DNA from: an uncultured Gammaproteobacteria bacterium
GTDB lineage: Bacteria > Pseudomonadota > Gammaproteobacteria > SZUA-140
DNA length: 16,375 bases
Assembly (NCBI GenBank): GCA_945787585.1
Contig: CALZIG010000129.1
Coordinates: 1 to 16,375 of the forward strand
Direction: 5' to 3'
Positions within the stretch are counted from its first letter, which is position 1; each line of letters opens with the position of its first letter. Under the pieces are notes generated by a model. It ran no database searches. It was not told the DNA's origin and saw only the letters and a list, made by a program, of their open reading frames with translations. Positions 8,374 through 16,375 of this stretch are shown here, in pieces. Position numbers and translations under genes: made by a program.

Positions 8374-9278
8374 GCTCGCTCTAAAAAGCACTGATCCAGA
8401 AAGCGTTTGAGCCCATCAATATAGACTTCTCCAGCGGAGTAAAAACCCTCAGCATGGGTGCCGTTAATCTCCAGAAAGGCCTTGGGCTCTTTCGCCACTT
8501 CATACAGTCGCTTGCCGTGATGAAATGGGATCACCTCATCTTCACCACTATGGACCACTAAGACAGGGCAACGGACGCTGGCAATGTTTTCACGCACGTT
8601 ATATTTGAAACGGCTCATGAGACGCGCAGGCACAAAACGGAACAGTTCTGCCGCCAGTTCCGGTGCCGACGTAAAGGTCGACTCAATCACCAACGCGCCC
8701 GGCGTATGCCGCGCGGCCAGAGCCGATGCGATCGCGGCCCCCAGTGAACGCCCCAGCACGATCACATCTTCGGCCTTAATCCCTCGATCTCGCAATAGAT
8801 AAATCCACGCAGCCTCGGCATCATCATAGATGCCCCGCTCTGAGGGGCTGCCCTGGCTTCGGCCATAGCCGCGATAATCAAAAATAAACGTGGAAAGGCC
8901 CAGTCGATGAAACATCGTCAACGTCGACATGCAGTCTGAAATATTCCCTGTATTGCCGTGGAAAAAGAGTACCACACGTTCTGTGGTCTGCTCATCAAGC
9001 GCACGGGGCACAAACCAGCCGTGCAACATCAATTCATCGGTCGTCGCAAAATCAACGGGCTCAAACTTCAACCCATGTTTATCCGGGGTGGTGGCAATCG
9101 CCGCCGTCGGATTATAAATATGGCGCGACTGAACCAGGTAAAGATTCAGCAAAAACAGTAGATAAACGGCTACTGGAATGGCCATGATCAACAAAAAAGT
9201 GGTCAATAGTATCTTCCCTAAATAATTTCTCACTACATCATATCTTGCCCGTTTGCAGCTAAACAACCTGAACACCAC
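8370..9278 (-). CDS. Membrane-anchored alpha/beta hydrolase (BEM46/ABHD13-like)
   Basis: A 302-residue serine hydrolase. A single hydrophobic segment at about 23-47 would anchor it in the inner membrane with the catalytic domain attached. Oxyanion motif HGNTGN is at 107-112. The nucleophile elbow GRSLGA contains Ser178. Asp247 (HSGEDEVIP) and His275 (GTHAEGF) complete the triad. This arrangement fits the BEM46/YfhR/ABHD13-like group of unknown physiological substrate. The start is uncertain: 9278 is a GTG without a good Shine-Dalgarno sequence, and a second GTG at 9233 would remove 15 basic residues but keep the membrane segment. Convergent with the MgtC-family gene (shared TTAA at the stops) and divergent from the ADP-ribosylglycohydrolase gene, so it is probably transcribed alone. 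Confidence 0.88.
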   Translation of the reverse strand: MVFRLFSCKRARYDVVRNYLGKILLTTFLLIMAIPVAVYLLFLLNLYLVQSRHIYNPTAAIATTPDKHGLKFEPVDFATTDELMLHGWFVPRALDEQTTERVVLFFHGNTGNISDCMSTLTMFHRLGLSTFIFDYRGYGRSQGSPSERGIYDDAEAAWIYLLRDRGIKAEDVIVLGRSLGAAIASALAARHTPGALVIESTFTSAPELAAELFRFVPARLMSRFKYNVRENIASVRCPVLVVHSGEDEVIPFHHGKRLYEVAKEPKAFLEINGTHAEGFYSAGEVYIDGLKRFLDQCFLERA

Positions 9279-9287
9279 ACAAATGGG

Positions 9288-9293
9288 TATAAT
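9288..9293 (+). promoter_or_regulatory. Candidate -10 element for the ADP-ribosylglycohydrolase gene
   Basis: A perfect TATAAT lies 39 bases upstream of the ATG at 9333, in the short gap between the divergent hydrolase and ADP-ribosylglycohydrolase genes. No good -35 hexamer is found at 16-18 bases; the best-placed bases are AACCTG. The promoter may therefore be weak or activator-dependent. Confidence 0.35.
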
Positions 9294-9332
9294 GCCTTTT
9301 TACCATAATTTTTAGCGATATCGGATTAATAG

Positions 9333-10259
9333 ATGGCGATTAACTTACATACACGTTTTATGGGCACGATGATCGGCAGCGCACTCGGCGATGCGATTGG
9401 TGAACGCGCCCTTGAGATCACTGACAGAAATGATCTGCTGGAATATATTAATGCCGATAATGAGCTCTGCTATACTGATGACACCGTGATGTCACTCGCC
9501 ACTGCCGAACTACTGGTCAGCCAGGGTACCATCGACCAACAGCTGCTGGGCGACAAGTTCCGCAAATACTATAAAGACGAACCATGGCGTAACTACGGAG
9601 TCGTGACCTCAGCGGTCTTTACCATTGTCGAAAATGAGGCTATCGAGTACACCACCGCAGCATTGCGTCTGTGTGACGGCAGTGGCTCATTTGGCAATGG
9701 CGCAGCGATGCGCGTCGCGCCGCTAGGGCTTTTTTTCCACCGCTCACACGACCTCTATGAGATGGCCAAGAGCGCCGCCGAGATCACCCATGCCCATCCC
9801 GTCGGGATCGACGGTGCCGCAGTACTCGCCAAGGCGATCGCAATGTCGCTTCACCTCAACAGCCAACGACCCTTTGCACCCCAGGTCTACGGTGCGCGTC
9901 TGGTGGAGTTTGCAGAGACTACCCGGCTCAAAGAGAAGCTGCAACTGGTACTGAAACTGCTCGCAAGCCATGCCACGATGGAAGAAGCAGCCGCACAACT
10001 CGGCACCCAATCGTCAGTGCATGAATCGATGGCCTTTGCCCTGTTCTGTTTTCTGACTCATCCACACGCCTTTGTAGAATGTATTTTGTGTGCAGTATCG
10101 CATGGGGGTGATCGCGGCACGATGGGGGCGATGGTCGGCGCGATGGCAGGGGCCTATCTTGGAAGTGAAGCGATCCCGCCACACTGGCAACGTCGCCTCG
10201 AAAATGCGCAGCATATCGAAACACTGGCACGTGAACTGGCGGCGCATAGTACGCTTTAA
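9333..10259 (+). CDS. ADP-ribosylglycohydrolase family protein (DraG/ARH3-like)
   Basis: A 308-residue all-helical protein of the family that removes ADP-ribose from proteins, nucleic acids or small molecules using a binuclear metal centre. Family signatures are [12 protein letters not shown] (13-24), the metal-binding YTDDTVM (47-53), [14 protein letters not shown] (121-134), ITHAHP (151-156) and [19 protein letters not shown] (257-275). In active members the last motif normally reads G-G-D-x-D-T, with both aspartates binding metal. Here the second is Gly262, encoded by GGC at 10116-10118. The protein may have altered or reduced metal binding, or the base may be a variant or error. No ADP-ribosyltransferase or macrodomain gene is next to it. 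It stands alone between divergent and convergent neighbours, and its stop overlaps the aroE stop by four bases. The Shine-Dalgarno sequence is weak (GGA about 7 bases upstream). Confidence 0.9.
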   Translation: MAINLHTRFMGTMIGSALGDAIGERALEITDRNDLLEYINADNELCYTDDTVMSLATAELLVSQGTIDQQLLGDKFRKYYKDEPWRNYGVVTSAVFTIVENEAIEYTTAALRLCDGSGSFGNGAAMRVAPLGLFFHRSHDLYEMAKSAAEITHAHPVGIDGAAVLAKAIAMSLHLNSQRPFAPQVYGARLVEFAETTRLKEKLQLVLKLLASHATMEEAAAQLGTQSSVHESMAFALFCFLTHPHAFVECILCAVSHGGDRGTMGAMVGAMAGAYLGSEAIPPHWQRRLENAQHIETLARELAAHSTL

Positions 10260-11113
10260 TTTTGCCCTGTACGTAACTGCACGATCACTTCAGCGGTCTC
10301 GGGTCGTACCCCGCGCCAGATATAAAATGATTCTGCGGCTTGCTCTACCAACATCCCGAGGCCATCGATCACCTTTGCGGCCCCCTGCTCGCTGGCCCAG
10401 CGCATAAAGACGGTTGGCTCCTTGCCATACATCATGTCGTAACAGCAGGTTTTGTCGCTAACTGCACTCGCTGGAATAGGCGGCAGATCTCCCTGTAGAC
10501 TGGCGGCGGTGCCATTGATAATCAGATCAAAAGGCTGTTCGCCAATCGACTGAAAGCCACACCCGCGCAGTAACTCATTACGCTTAAATTCAGCTGCCAG
10601 TTCAACGGCCTTCTCTTCAGTGCGGTTAGCGATAACAATTTCAGCGGGTTGCTGTGCAAGCAGAGGCCCCAGCACTCCACGCACTGCACCGCCCGCGCCC
10701 AGCAATAAAATCCGCGCATCCGATAACTGAATGCTGTGGTTTTCCATCAGGTCCCGTACCAGTCCAACGCCATCGGTATTATCACCGATGCAGCGCCCGT
10801 CATCAGAAAAGCTAATGGTATTGACCGCCCCCGCCTGCGTGGCGCGCTCACTACGTTCATCCACCAGCGCCCACGCCTCCTGCTTAAAGGGTATCGTGAT
10901 GTTGATGCCCTTGCCGCCACTCGCGCGGAAATTACCCACCGCCTGCTTAAAGCCACCGGCATCGACCTGAATCGCACTGTAACTAAGACGTTGATCTGTC
11001 TGTTTGGCAAACGCCGTATGAATCAACGGTGACTTGCTATGTGCAATGGGATTCCCCATGACTGCATAGCGAGGGGGTTTAACATCAAAATCAAACAGTG
11101 AAGACAACGCCAT
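10256..11113 (-). CDS. aroE: Shikimate dehydrogenase (NADP+)
   Basis: A 285-residue enzyme that reduces 3-dehydroshikimate to shikimate in the chorismate/aromatic amino-acid pathway. Substrate-binding SKSP is at 26-29 (in NPIAHSKSP). Catalytic Lys77 is in ITIPFK, and Asp114 in GDNTDG (110-115). The dinucleotide-binding loop GAGGAVRG is at 139-146, and the NRT motif at 163-165 is typical of NADP-preferring members. The C-terminal [11 protein letters not shown] (250-260) is canonical. Slightly longer than E. coli AroE (272) because of about 13 extra N-terminal residues. The ATG is well supported: a TAGGAGAGG Shine-Dalgarno stretch overlaps the stop of the phosphate transporter gene, which ends only six bases upstream. 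It is thus the last gene of the DUF47-pit-aroE run, although its function is unrelated to phosphate. Confidence 0.96.
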   Translation of the reverse strand: MALSSLFDFDVKPPRYAVMGNPIAHSKSPLIHTAFAKQTDQRLSYSAIQVDAGGFKQAVGNFRASGGKGINITIPFKQEAWALVDERSERATQAGAVNTISFSDDGRCIGDNTDGVGLVRDLMENHSIQLSDARILLLGAGGAVRGVLGPLLAQQPAEIVIANRTEEKAVELAAEFKRNELLRGCGFQSIGEQPFDLIINGTAASLQGDLPPIPASAVSDKTCCYDMMYGKEPTVFMRWASEQGAAKVIDGLGMLVEQAAESFYIWRGVRPETAEVIVQLRTGQN

Positions 11114-11119
11114 CCTCTC

Positions 11120-12373
11120 CTAAGTGAAGATACCTTTCAGAATATAGAAGAAGACAATCGCAAAAAAGGCACCCGCAGGCAGTGTGATTATCCATGACAT
11201 AAAGATGGTGCGAATAACACGCATATTAAGCGCGCCGATACCGCGCGCCAGCCCCACGCCAAGCACGCCGCCCACCAGGGTATGCGTAGTCGAAATCGGC
11301 ATGCCAGTCCCCGATGCCACTACCACGGTAGTGGCGGCGGCGAGTGTGGCGGCAAAGCCACGGCTAGGGGTTAGCTCTGTGATATTGGTGCCGATAGTGG
11401 CCATCACACGGTGACCGTAAGTCACCAGTCCAATCACGATGCCCGCGCCGCCCAGGAACAGAATCCAGATCGGTAGCGCCGATTTCTGCGCAATCACTCC
11501 GCCACTCTCAACGATGCCGACAATTGCAGCGATCGGCCCGACCGCATTAGCGACATCATTTGAGCCGTGCGCAAAGGCCATCGCACAGGCGGTCACGATC
11601 ATCAGCACAGCAAAAACCTTCTCCACGTTGGTGTAGTGAAAGTCTTTATCTTCAGATGGATCATGCTGAATACGATTGATAAAGACCTTGCTGATCACGG
11701 CAATCACAAACCCAACCAGCGCCGCGATTAAATAACACTGAAAAGTAGAGAACTCCAGCCCCACATGTTTAAGCCCTTTAAACAGCGTGACCAGCGAAAT
11801 GATAAAACCGACGAGGAAGATATAGACGGGCACATAACGTTTAGCATTACGGAAAGGATCAGTCGTATCGATGATCAGTTTTTGCACACTCATAAACATG
11901 ACATAGGCAATCGCGCCAGCGGTGACGGGTGAAATCACCCAGCTCATTGCGATGGTACCCACTTTACCCCACTTAACGGCTTCCATGCCGATACCGACTG
12001 CGGCGAAACCGACAATCGCACCGACAATCGAATGGGTGGTTGAGACTGGCCAACCGTAATAAGAGGCGATCAGTAGCCACACGGCCGCTGCCAAAAGCGC
12101 TGCCAACATGCCAAACACTAGCAGCTCAGGCGTGCCGACCAGCGATGTGGTGTCGATCATCCCTTTGCGAATGGTCTGAGTGACCTCACCCCCCGCCAGT
12201 AATGCGCCGCTAAATTCAAAAATTGCCGCGATGATGATGGCATGTTTTATTGTGACTGCGCCGGAACCCACCGAGGTTCCCATCGCATTGGCGACATCGT
12301 TTGCACCGATGCCCCACGCCATAAAAAAGCCAAAAACGCAGGCCAGCACGATAAATATATATGCGTATTCCAC
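11120..12373 (-). CDS. pit: Inorganic phosphate transporter, PiT family
   Basis: A 417-residue integral membrane protein, mostly hydrophobic, for low-affinity uptake of metal-phosphate driven by a cation gradient. The family's internal duplication is visible: GANDVANA (23-30) pairs with GSNDVANA (270-277), and PVSTTHSIVGA (109-119) with PISTTHTLVGG (359-369). A charged cytoplasmic loop lies at about 232-250. The start codon is GTG, with an AAGGGG Shine-Dalgarno sequence about seven bases upstream. It begins 15 bases after the stop of the DUF47 gene, the usual partner of PiT transporters. The shorter length compared with E. coli PitA (about 499) reflects a short central loop, common in PiT proteins paired with DUF47. 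Either phosphate or sulfate-type substrates occur in the wider family; phosphate is the likely one here. Confidence 0.95.
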   Translation of the reverse strand: MEYAYIFIVLACVFGFFMAWGIGANDVANAMGTSVGSGAVTIKHAIIIAAIFEFSGALLAGGEVTQTIRKGMIDTTSLVGTPELLVFGMLAALLAAAVWLLIASYYGWPVSTTHSIVGAIVGFAAVGIGMEAVKWGKVGTIAMSWVISPVTAGAIAYVMFMSVQKLIIDTTDPFRNAKRYVPVYIFLVGFIISLVTLFKGLKHVGLEFSTFQCYLIAALVGFVIAVISKVFINRIQHDPSEDKDFHYTNVEKVFAVLMIVTACAMAFAHGSNDVANAVGPIAAIVGIVESGGVIAQKSALPIWILFLGGAGIVIGLVTYGHRVMATIGTNITELTPSRGFAATLAAATTVVVASGTGMPISTTHTLVGGVLGVGLARGIGALNMRVIRTIFMSWIITLPAGAFFAIVFFYILKGIFT

Positions 12374-12388
12374 TTGATGCCCCTTCTC

Positions 12389-13063
12389 TTATTTAGCCAG
12401 CATCAATTGCAAGCGGCTGCCGACACGCTGCGCGAGGTCGGCAAGCTCACCAACCCATTCGATAATGCGGTAGATGAACATCACATCGATGGGGGGCATA
12501 TCCTTTTCAATCTTGAATAATTCGGCGCGAATCTTGATCTGAATCTCATCAGTATCGCTTTCAATCCGGTTCAGGGTCTTAATCATCTTTTCAACGACCT
12601 GCACCTCTTTACCACGAAAGCCGGTCTCCAGTAACTCATCGAGTTCATTGATCACGGTGTCGGCCTGCGCGATCGCATCCACACTACGTTTAACAAAGGT
12701 CAGAAAGAGCGGTGCCATACTTTCAGGGATTACCATCTGCCGCCCCAACATCAATCCGGCAATGTCTTTACTTTTGTTAGCAATGTTGTCCTGCATCGTC
12801 AACATATCGAGCAGGTCACGCCGTGAAACGGGCAGGAATAATCCTTTCGGTAAACTAAGGCGCAACGATTTTTTTAACTTATCGGCCTCGTGTTCCAGCT
12901 TGGTCACTGATGCCTGCGCGGCTTTAATCCCGGCCTGATCCTGGGCGATTACCGCTTCGAAGAAACCCACCAGTTCAGCCGCGCAGGCGTGCACCCGACC
13001 CATATGTTCCTGTATCGGGCGCACAGGGGAATTACCAAACATACGAAAAACATAATTAGACAT
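12389..13063 (-). CDS. DUF47 / PhoU-like protein (TIGR00153 family), Pit accessory protein
   Basis: A 224-residue mainly helical cytoplasmic protein of the PhoU-related DUF47 family. Features visible are the PhoU-like acidic metal-binding patterns KLEHEADKLKK (55-65), MQDNIANKSKDIAG (90-103) and ESDTDEIQIK (168-177), and the conserved C-terminal EWVGELADLAQRVGSRL (202-218). Proteins of this family are nearly always encoded beside PiT transporters and are thought to regulate them. The ATG has an AAGGGA Shine-Dalgarno sequence about seven bases upstream. It is the first gene of the DUF47-pit-aroE run, separated from hemB by 84 bases with no convincing terminator, so read-through from adk-hemB is possible. 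Confidence 0.92.
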   Translation of the reverse strand: MSNYVFRMFGNSPVRPIQEHMGRVHACAAELVGFFEAVIAQDQAGIKAAQASVTKLEHEADKLKKSLRLSLPKGLFLPVSRRDLLDMLTMQDNIANKSKDIAGLMLGRQMVIPESMAPLFLTFVKRSVDAIAQADTVINELDELLETGFRGKEVQVVEKMIKTLNRIESDTDEIQIKIRAELFKIEKDMPPIDVMFIYRIIEWVGELADLAQRVGSRLQLMLAK

Positions 13064-13113
13064 CAGTAGTCCCTTTGGTGGGATTGAACGTTATTGACGA
13101 AAAACAGCATGCT

Positions 13114-13130
13114 TAGCACTACGCTAGCAC
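13114..13130 (-). promoter_or_regulatory. Direct repeats spaced 11 bases upstream of the DUF47-pit genes
   Basis: On the coding strand GTGCTA occurs twice with an 11-base period (complements at 13114-13119 and 13125-13130), 50-67 bases before the DUF47 start. Pho boxes are built from 7-base direct repeats at the same 11-base period. However, these units match CTGTCAT only loosely, so PhoB binding is a guess. No clear -35/-10 pair is visible in this 84-base gap. Confidence 0.2.
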
Positions 13131-13147
13131 AGTAGGCATTGCAAAAA

Positions 13148-15503
<2,356 letters not shown>

Positions 15504-15520
15504 GCGTTAACCCTATCTAA

Positions 15521-15530
15521 TAGACGTCTA
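15521..15530. promoter_or_regulatory. Perfect 10-base palindrome in the adk leader
   Basis: TAGACGTCTA is a perfect inverted repeat lying 18-27 bases upstream of the adk ATG. It sits between a possible minus-strand -10 element (TATAAA, complement at 15543-15548) and the adk Shine-Dalgarno sequence. No good -35 hexamer accompanies that -10. The palindrome could be an operator, but at ten bases chance is a real explanation. Confidence 0.25.
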
Positions 15531-15632
15531 ATGTCTTTATTATTTATACTTTAATTTTCATAAAGTTACATTGGTTTCAGGTGCACCCACCCGGCCACAC
15601 TGGCGAAAACCTGTTATCGGTGGTAAAACTAC

Positions 15633-15663
15633 TTGACTGCCATGGGTAAGTCAACGTTATGTA
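15633..15663 (+). promoter_or_regulatory. Weak candidate promoter for the phosphofructokinase gene
   Basis: TTGACT (15633-15638) is a 5-of-6 match to the -35 consensus, in the 249-base gap between adk and the phosphofructokinase gene. The best -10 options at usable spacing (around TTATGT/TATGTA, 15657-15663) are poor. The rest of the gap contains no gene that I can support. It includes a short TCATC-CC-GATGA inverted repeat near 15690-15701. Confidence 0.25.
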
Positions 15664-15752
15664 TCGGGTTTAATGGCTTCAATTTGCCATCATCCCGATG
15701 ACTCTGACCTTCGGCATATTTTCGATGAGGCTTAGCAGACAGGGAGAGTGAG

Positions 15753-16375
15753 ATGAAAAAGAAAAATGCCTTTTATGCGCAATCGGGCGGGGTCACCGCC
15801 GTGATTAACGCCAGCGCCTGCGGCGTGATCGAGACCGCCCGCAAACATAAAGACAAAATGGGCAAAGTCTACGCGGGGCGTGACGGCATCATCGGCGCAC
15901 TCACAGAAGAGCTGATCGACACAAGCAATGAGTCGGCCCGCGATATCGCTGCGCTGCGCCATACGCCCAGTGGTGCGTTTGGCTCCTGTCGCCACAAACT
16001 GAAAGGGCTCGATGAGAACCGCGCGGAATATGAGCGCCTGATCGAGGTTTTTCAGGCCCACAATATCGGCTACTTCTTTTATAACGGCGGTGGCGACTCG
16101 CAGGATACAACCCATAAGGTGTCGCAGATTGCCAAACAACTCGGCTATCCGATCACCTGCATCGGCATCCCTAAAACCGTTGATAATGACCTGCCGATCA
16201 CCGATAACTGCCCCGGCTTCGGCTCGGTCGCCAAATATGTTGCGGTCTCAATCCGTGAAGCGGGCTTCGATGTCGCCTCCATGTGCAAGACCTCGACCAA
16301 GATCTTTGTGCTGGAGGTGATGGGTCGCCACGCAGGCTGGATTGCAGCCGCGGGCGGTCTCGCCGCCGAAAACAA
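15753..16375 (+). CDS. pfp: 6-phosphofructokinase, probably pyrophosphate-dependent (N-terminal part)
   Basis: The first 207 codons of a phosphofructokinase that runs off the right edge. It phosphorylates fructose 6-phosphate to the 1,6-bisphosphate. The N-terminal QSGGVTAVINAS (10-21) is the phosphate-donor loop. NGGGDSQDT (111-119) aligns with the GGDGS motif of ATP enzymes but has Asp where ATP-dependent enzymes keep Gly. PKTVDNDLP (140-148) has the Lys found in PPi enzymes and the catalytic Asp pair, and MGRHAGW (190-196) binds substrate. The Asp and Lys together indicate PPi rather than ATP as donor, by the accepted family rule. The ATG at 15753 is well supported by an AGGGAGAG Shine-Dalgarno sequence about five bases upstream. 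Divergent from adk. In methanotrophs and sulfur oxidisers such enzymes are reversible and often linked to a membrane pyrophosphatase; whether one follows here cannot be seen. Confidence 0.9.
   Translation, partial: MKKKNAFYAQSGGVTAVINASACGVIETARKHKDKMGKVYAGRDGIIGALTEELIDTSNESARDIAALRHTPSGAFGSCRHKLKGLDENRAEYERLIEVFQAHNIGYFFYNGGGDSQDTTHKVSQIAKQLGYPITCIGIPKTVDNDLPITDNCPGFGSVAKYVAVSIREAGFDVASMCKTSTKIFVLEVMGRHAGWIAAAGGLAAEN

Noticed and set aside
6502..10259. Patatin phospholipase, MgtC protein, alpha/beta hydrolase and ADP-ribosylglycohydrolase considered as a defence or toxin-immunity island
   Set aside because: Patatin and ADP-ribose enzymes do occur in defence systems. Here, however, the genes are not one operon (two are divergent or convergent), there is no nucleotide cyclase, sensor, transferase or mobile element, and the base composition matches the flanking housekeeping genes.
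15732..16139. A 135-codon minus-strand ORF
   Set aside because: Antisense to the phosphofructokinase coding frame, whose motifs and ribosome site are clear.

Overview
This looks like ordinary chromosomal DNA of a gammaproteobacterium. The protein sequences (FadE with an N-terminal membrane anchor, UbiD, XthA-type exonuclease III, AroE, HemB of the Pseudomonas-like Asp-rich metal-site type) are gammaproteobacterial in character. The pyrophosphate-type phosphofructokinase at the right edge recalls sulfur-oxidising and methanotrophic members of the class. That finer placement is inference. Gene density is high, with no tRNA, rRNA, insertion sequence, CRISPR array or phage gene visible.

Layout. 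(1) 1-3852, minus strand: a fatty-acid beta-oxidation operon read right to left: acyl-CoA dehydrogenase fadE, a thiolase, and the first 19 codons of a FadJ/FadB-type alpha subunit cut by the window edge. (2) 4072-6346, plus strand: exonuclease III and ubiD, divergent from fadE. (3) 6502-8373, plus strand: a patatin-like phospholipase and an MgtC/SapB membrane protein. (4) 8370-9278, minus strand: a membrane-anchored alpha/beta hydrolase. (5) 9333-10259, plus strand: an ADP-ribosylglycohydrolase family protein. (6) 10256-15503, minus strand: adk, hemB, a DUF47/PhoU-like protein, a PiT phosphate transporter and aroE, read right to left. (7) 15753 to the end, plus strand: the N-terminal half of a phosphofructokinase of the PPi-dependent type.

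How the genes fit together. fadE, the thiolase and the fadJ-type gene supply the main enzymes of the beta-oxidation spiral. DUF47 and PiT form a common low-affinity phosphate-uptake pair, with aroE immediately behind. UbiD, AroE and HemB are housekeeping biosynthetic enzymes (ubiquinone, shikimate, tetrapyrrole). Adk and the PPi-type PFK face away from each other across a 249-base gap and both concern adenylate/pyrophosphate energy metabolism.

Most unusual points. The adenylate kinase carries a C-terminal extension of about 180 residues that is roughly 45% lysine and resembles histone H1/AlgP-type DNA-binding tails. The ADP-ribosylglycohydrolase lacks one of the expected metal-ligand aspartates. 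Both convergent gene pairs overlap by exactly four bases, sharing a palindromic TTAA that serves as the stop codon on both strands. I do not see a convincing new multi-gene system; the Adk-tail fusion is the best candidate for something not well described.
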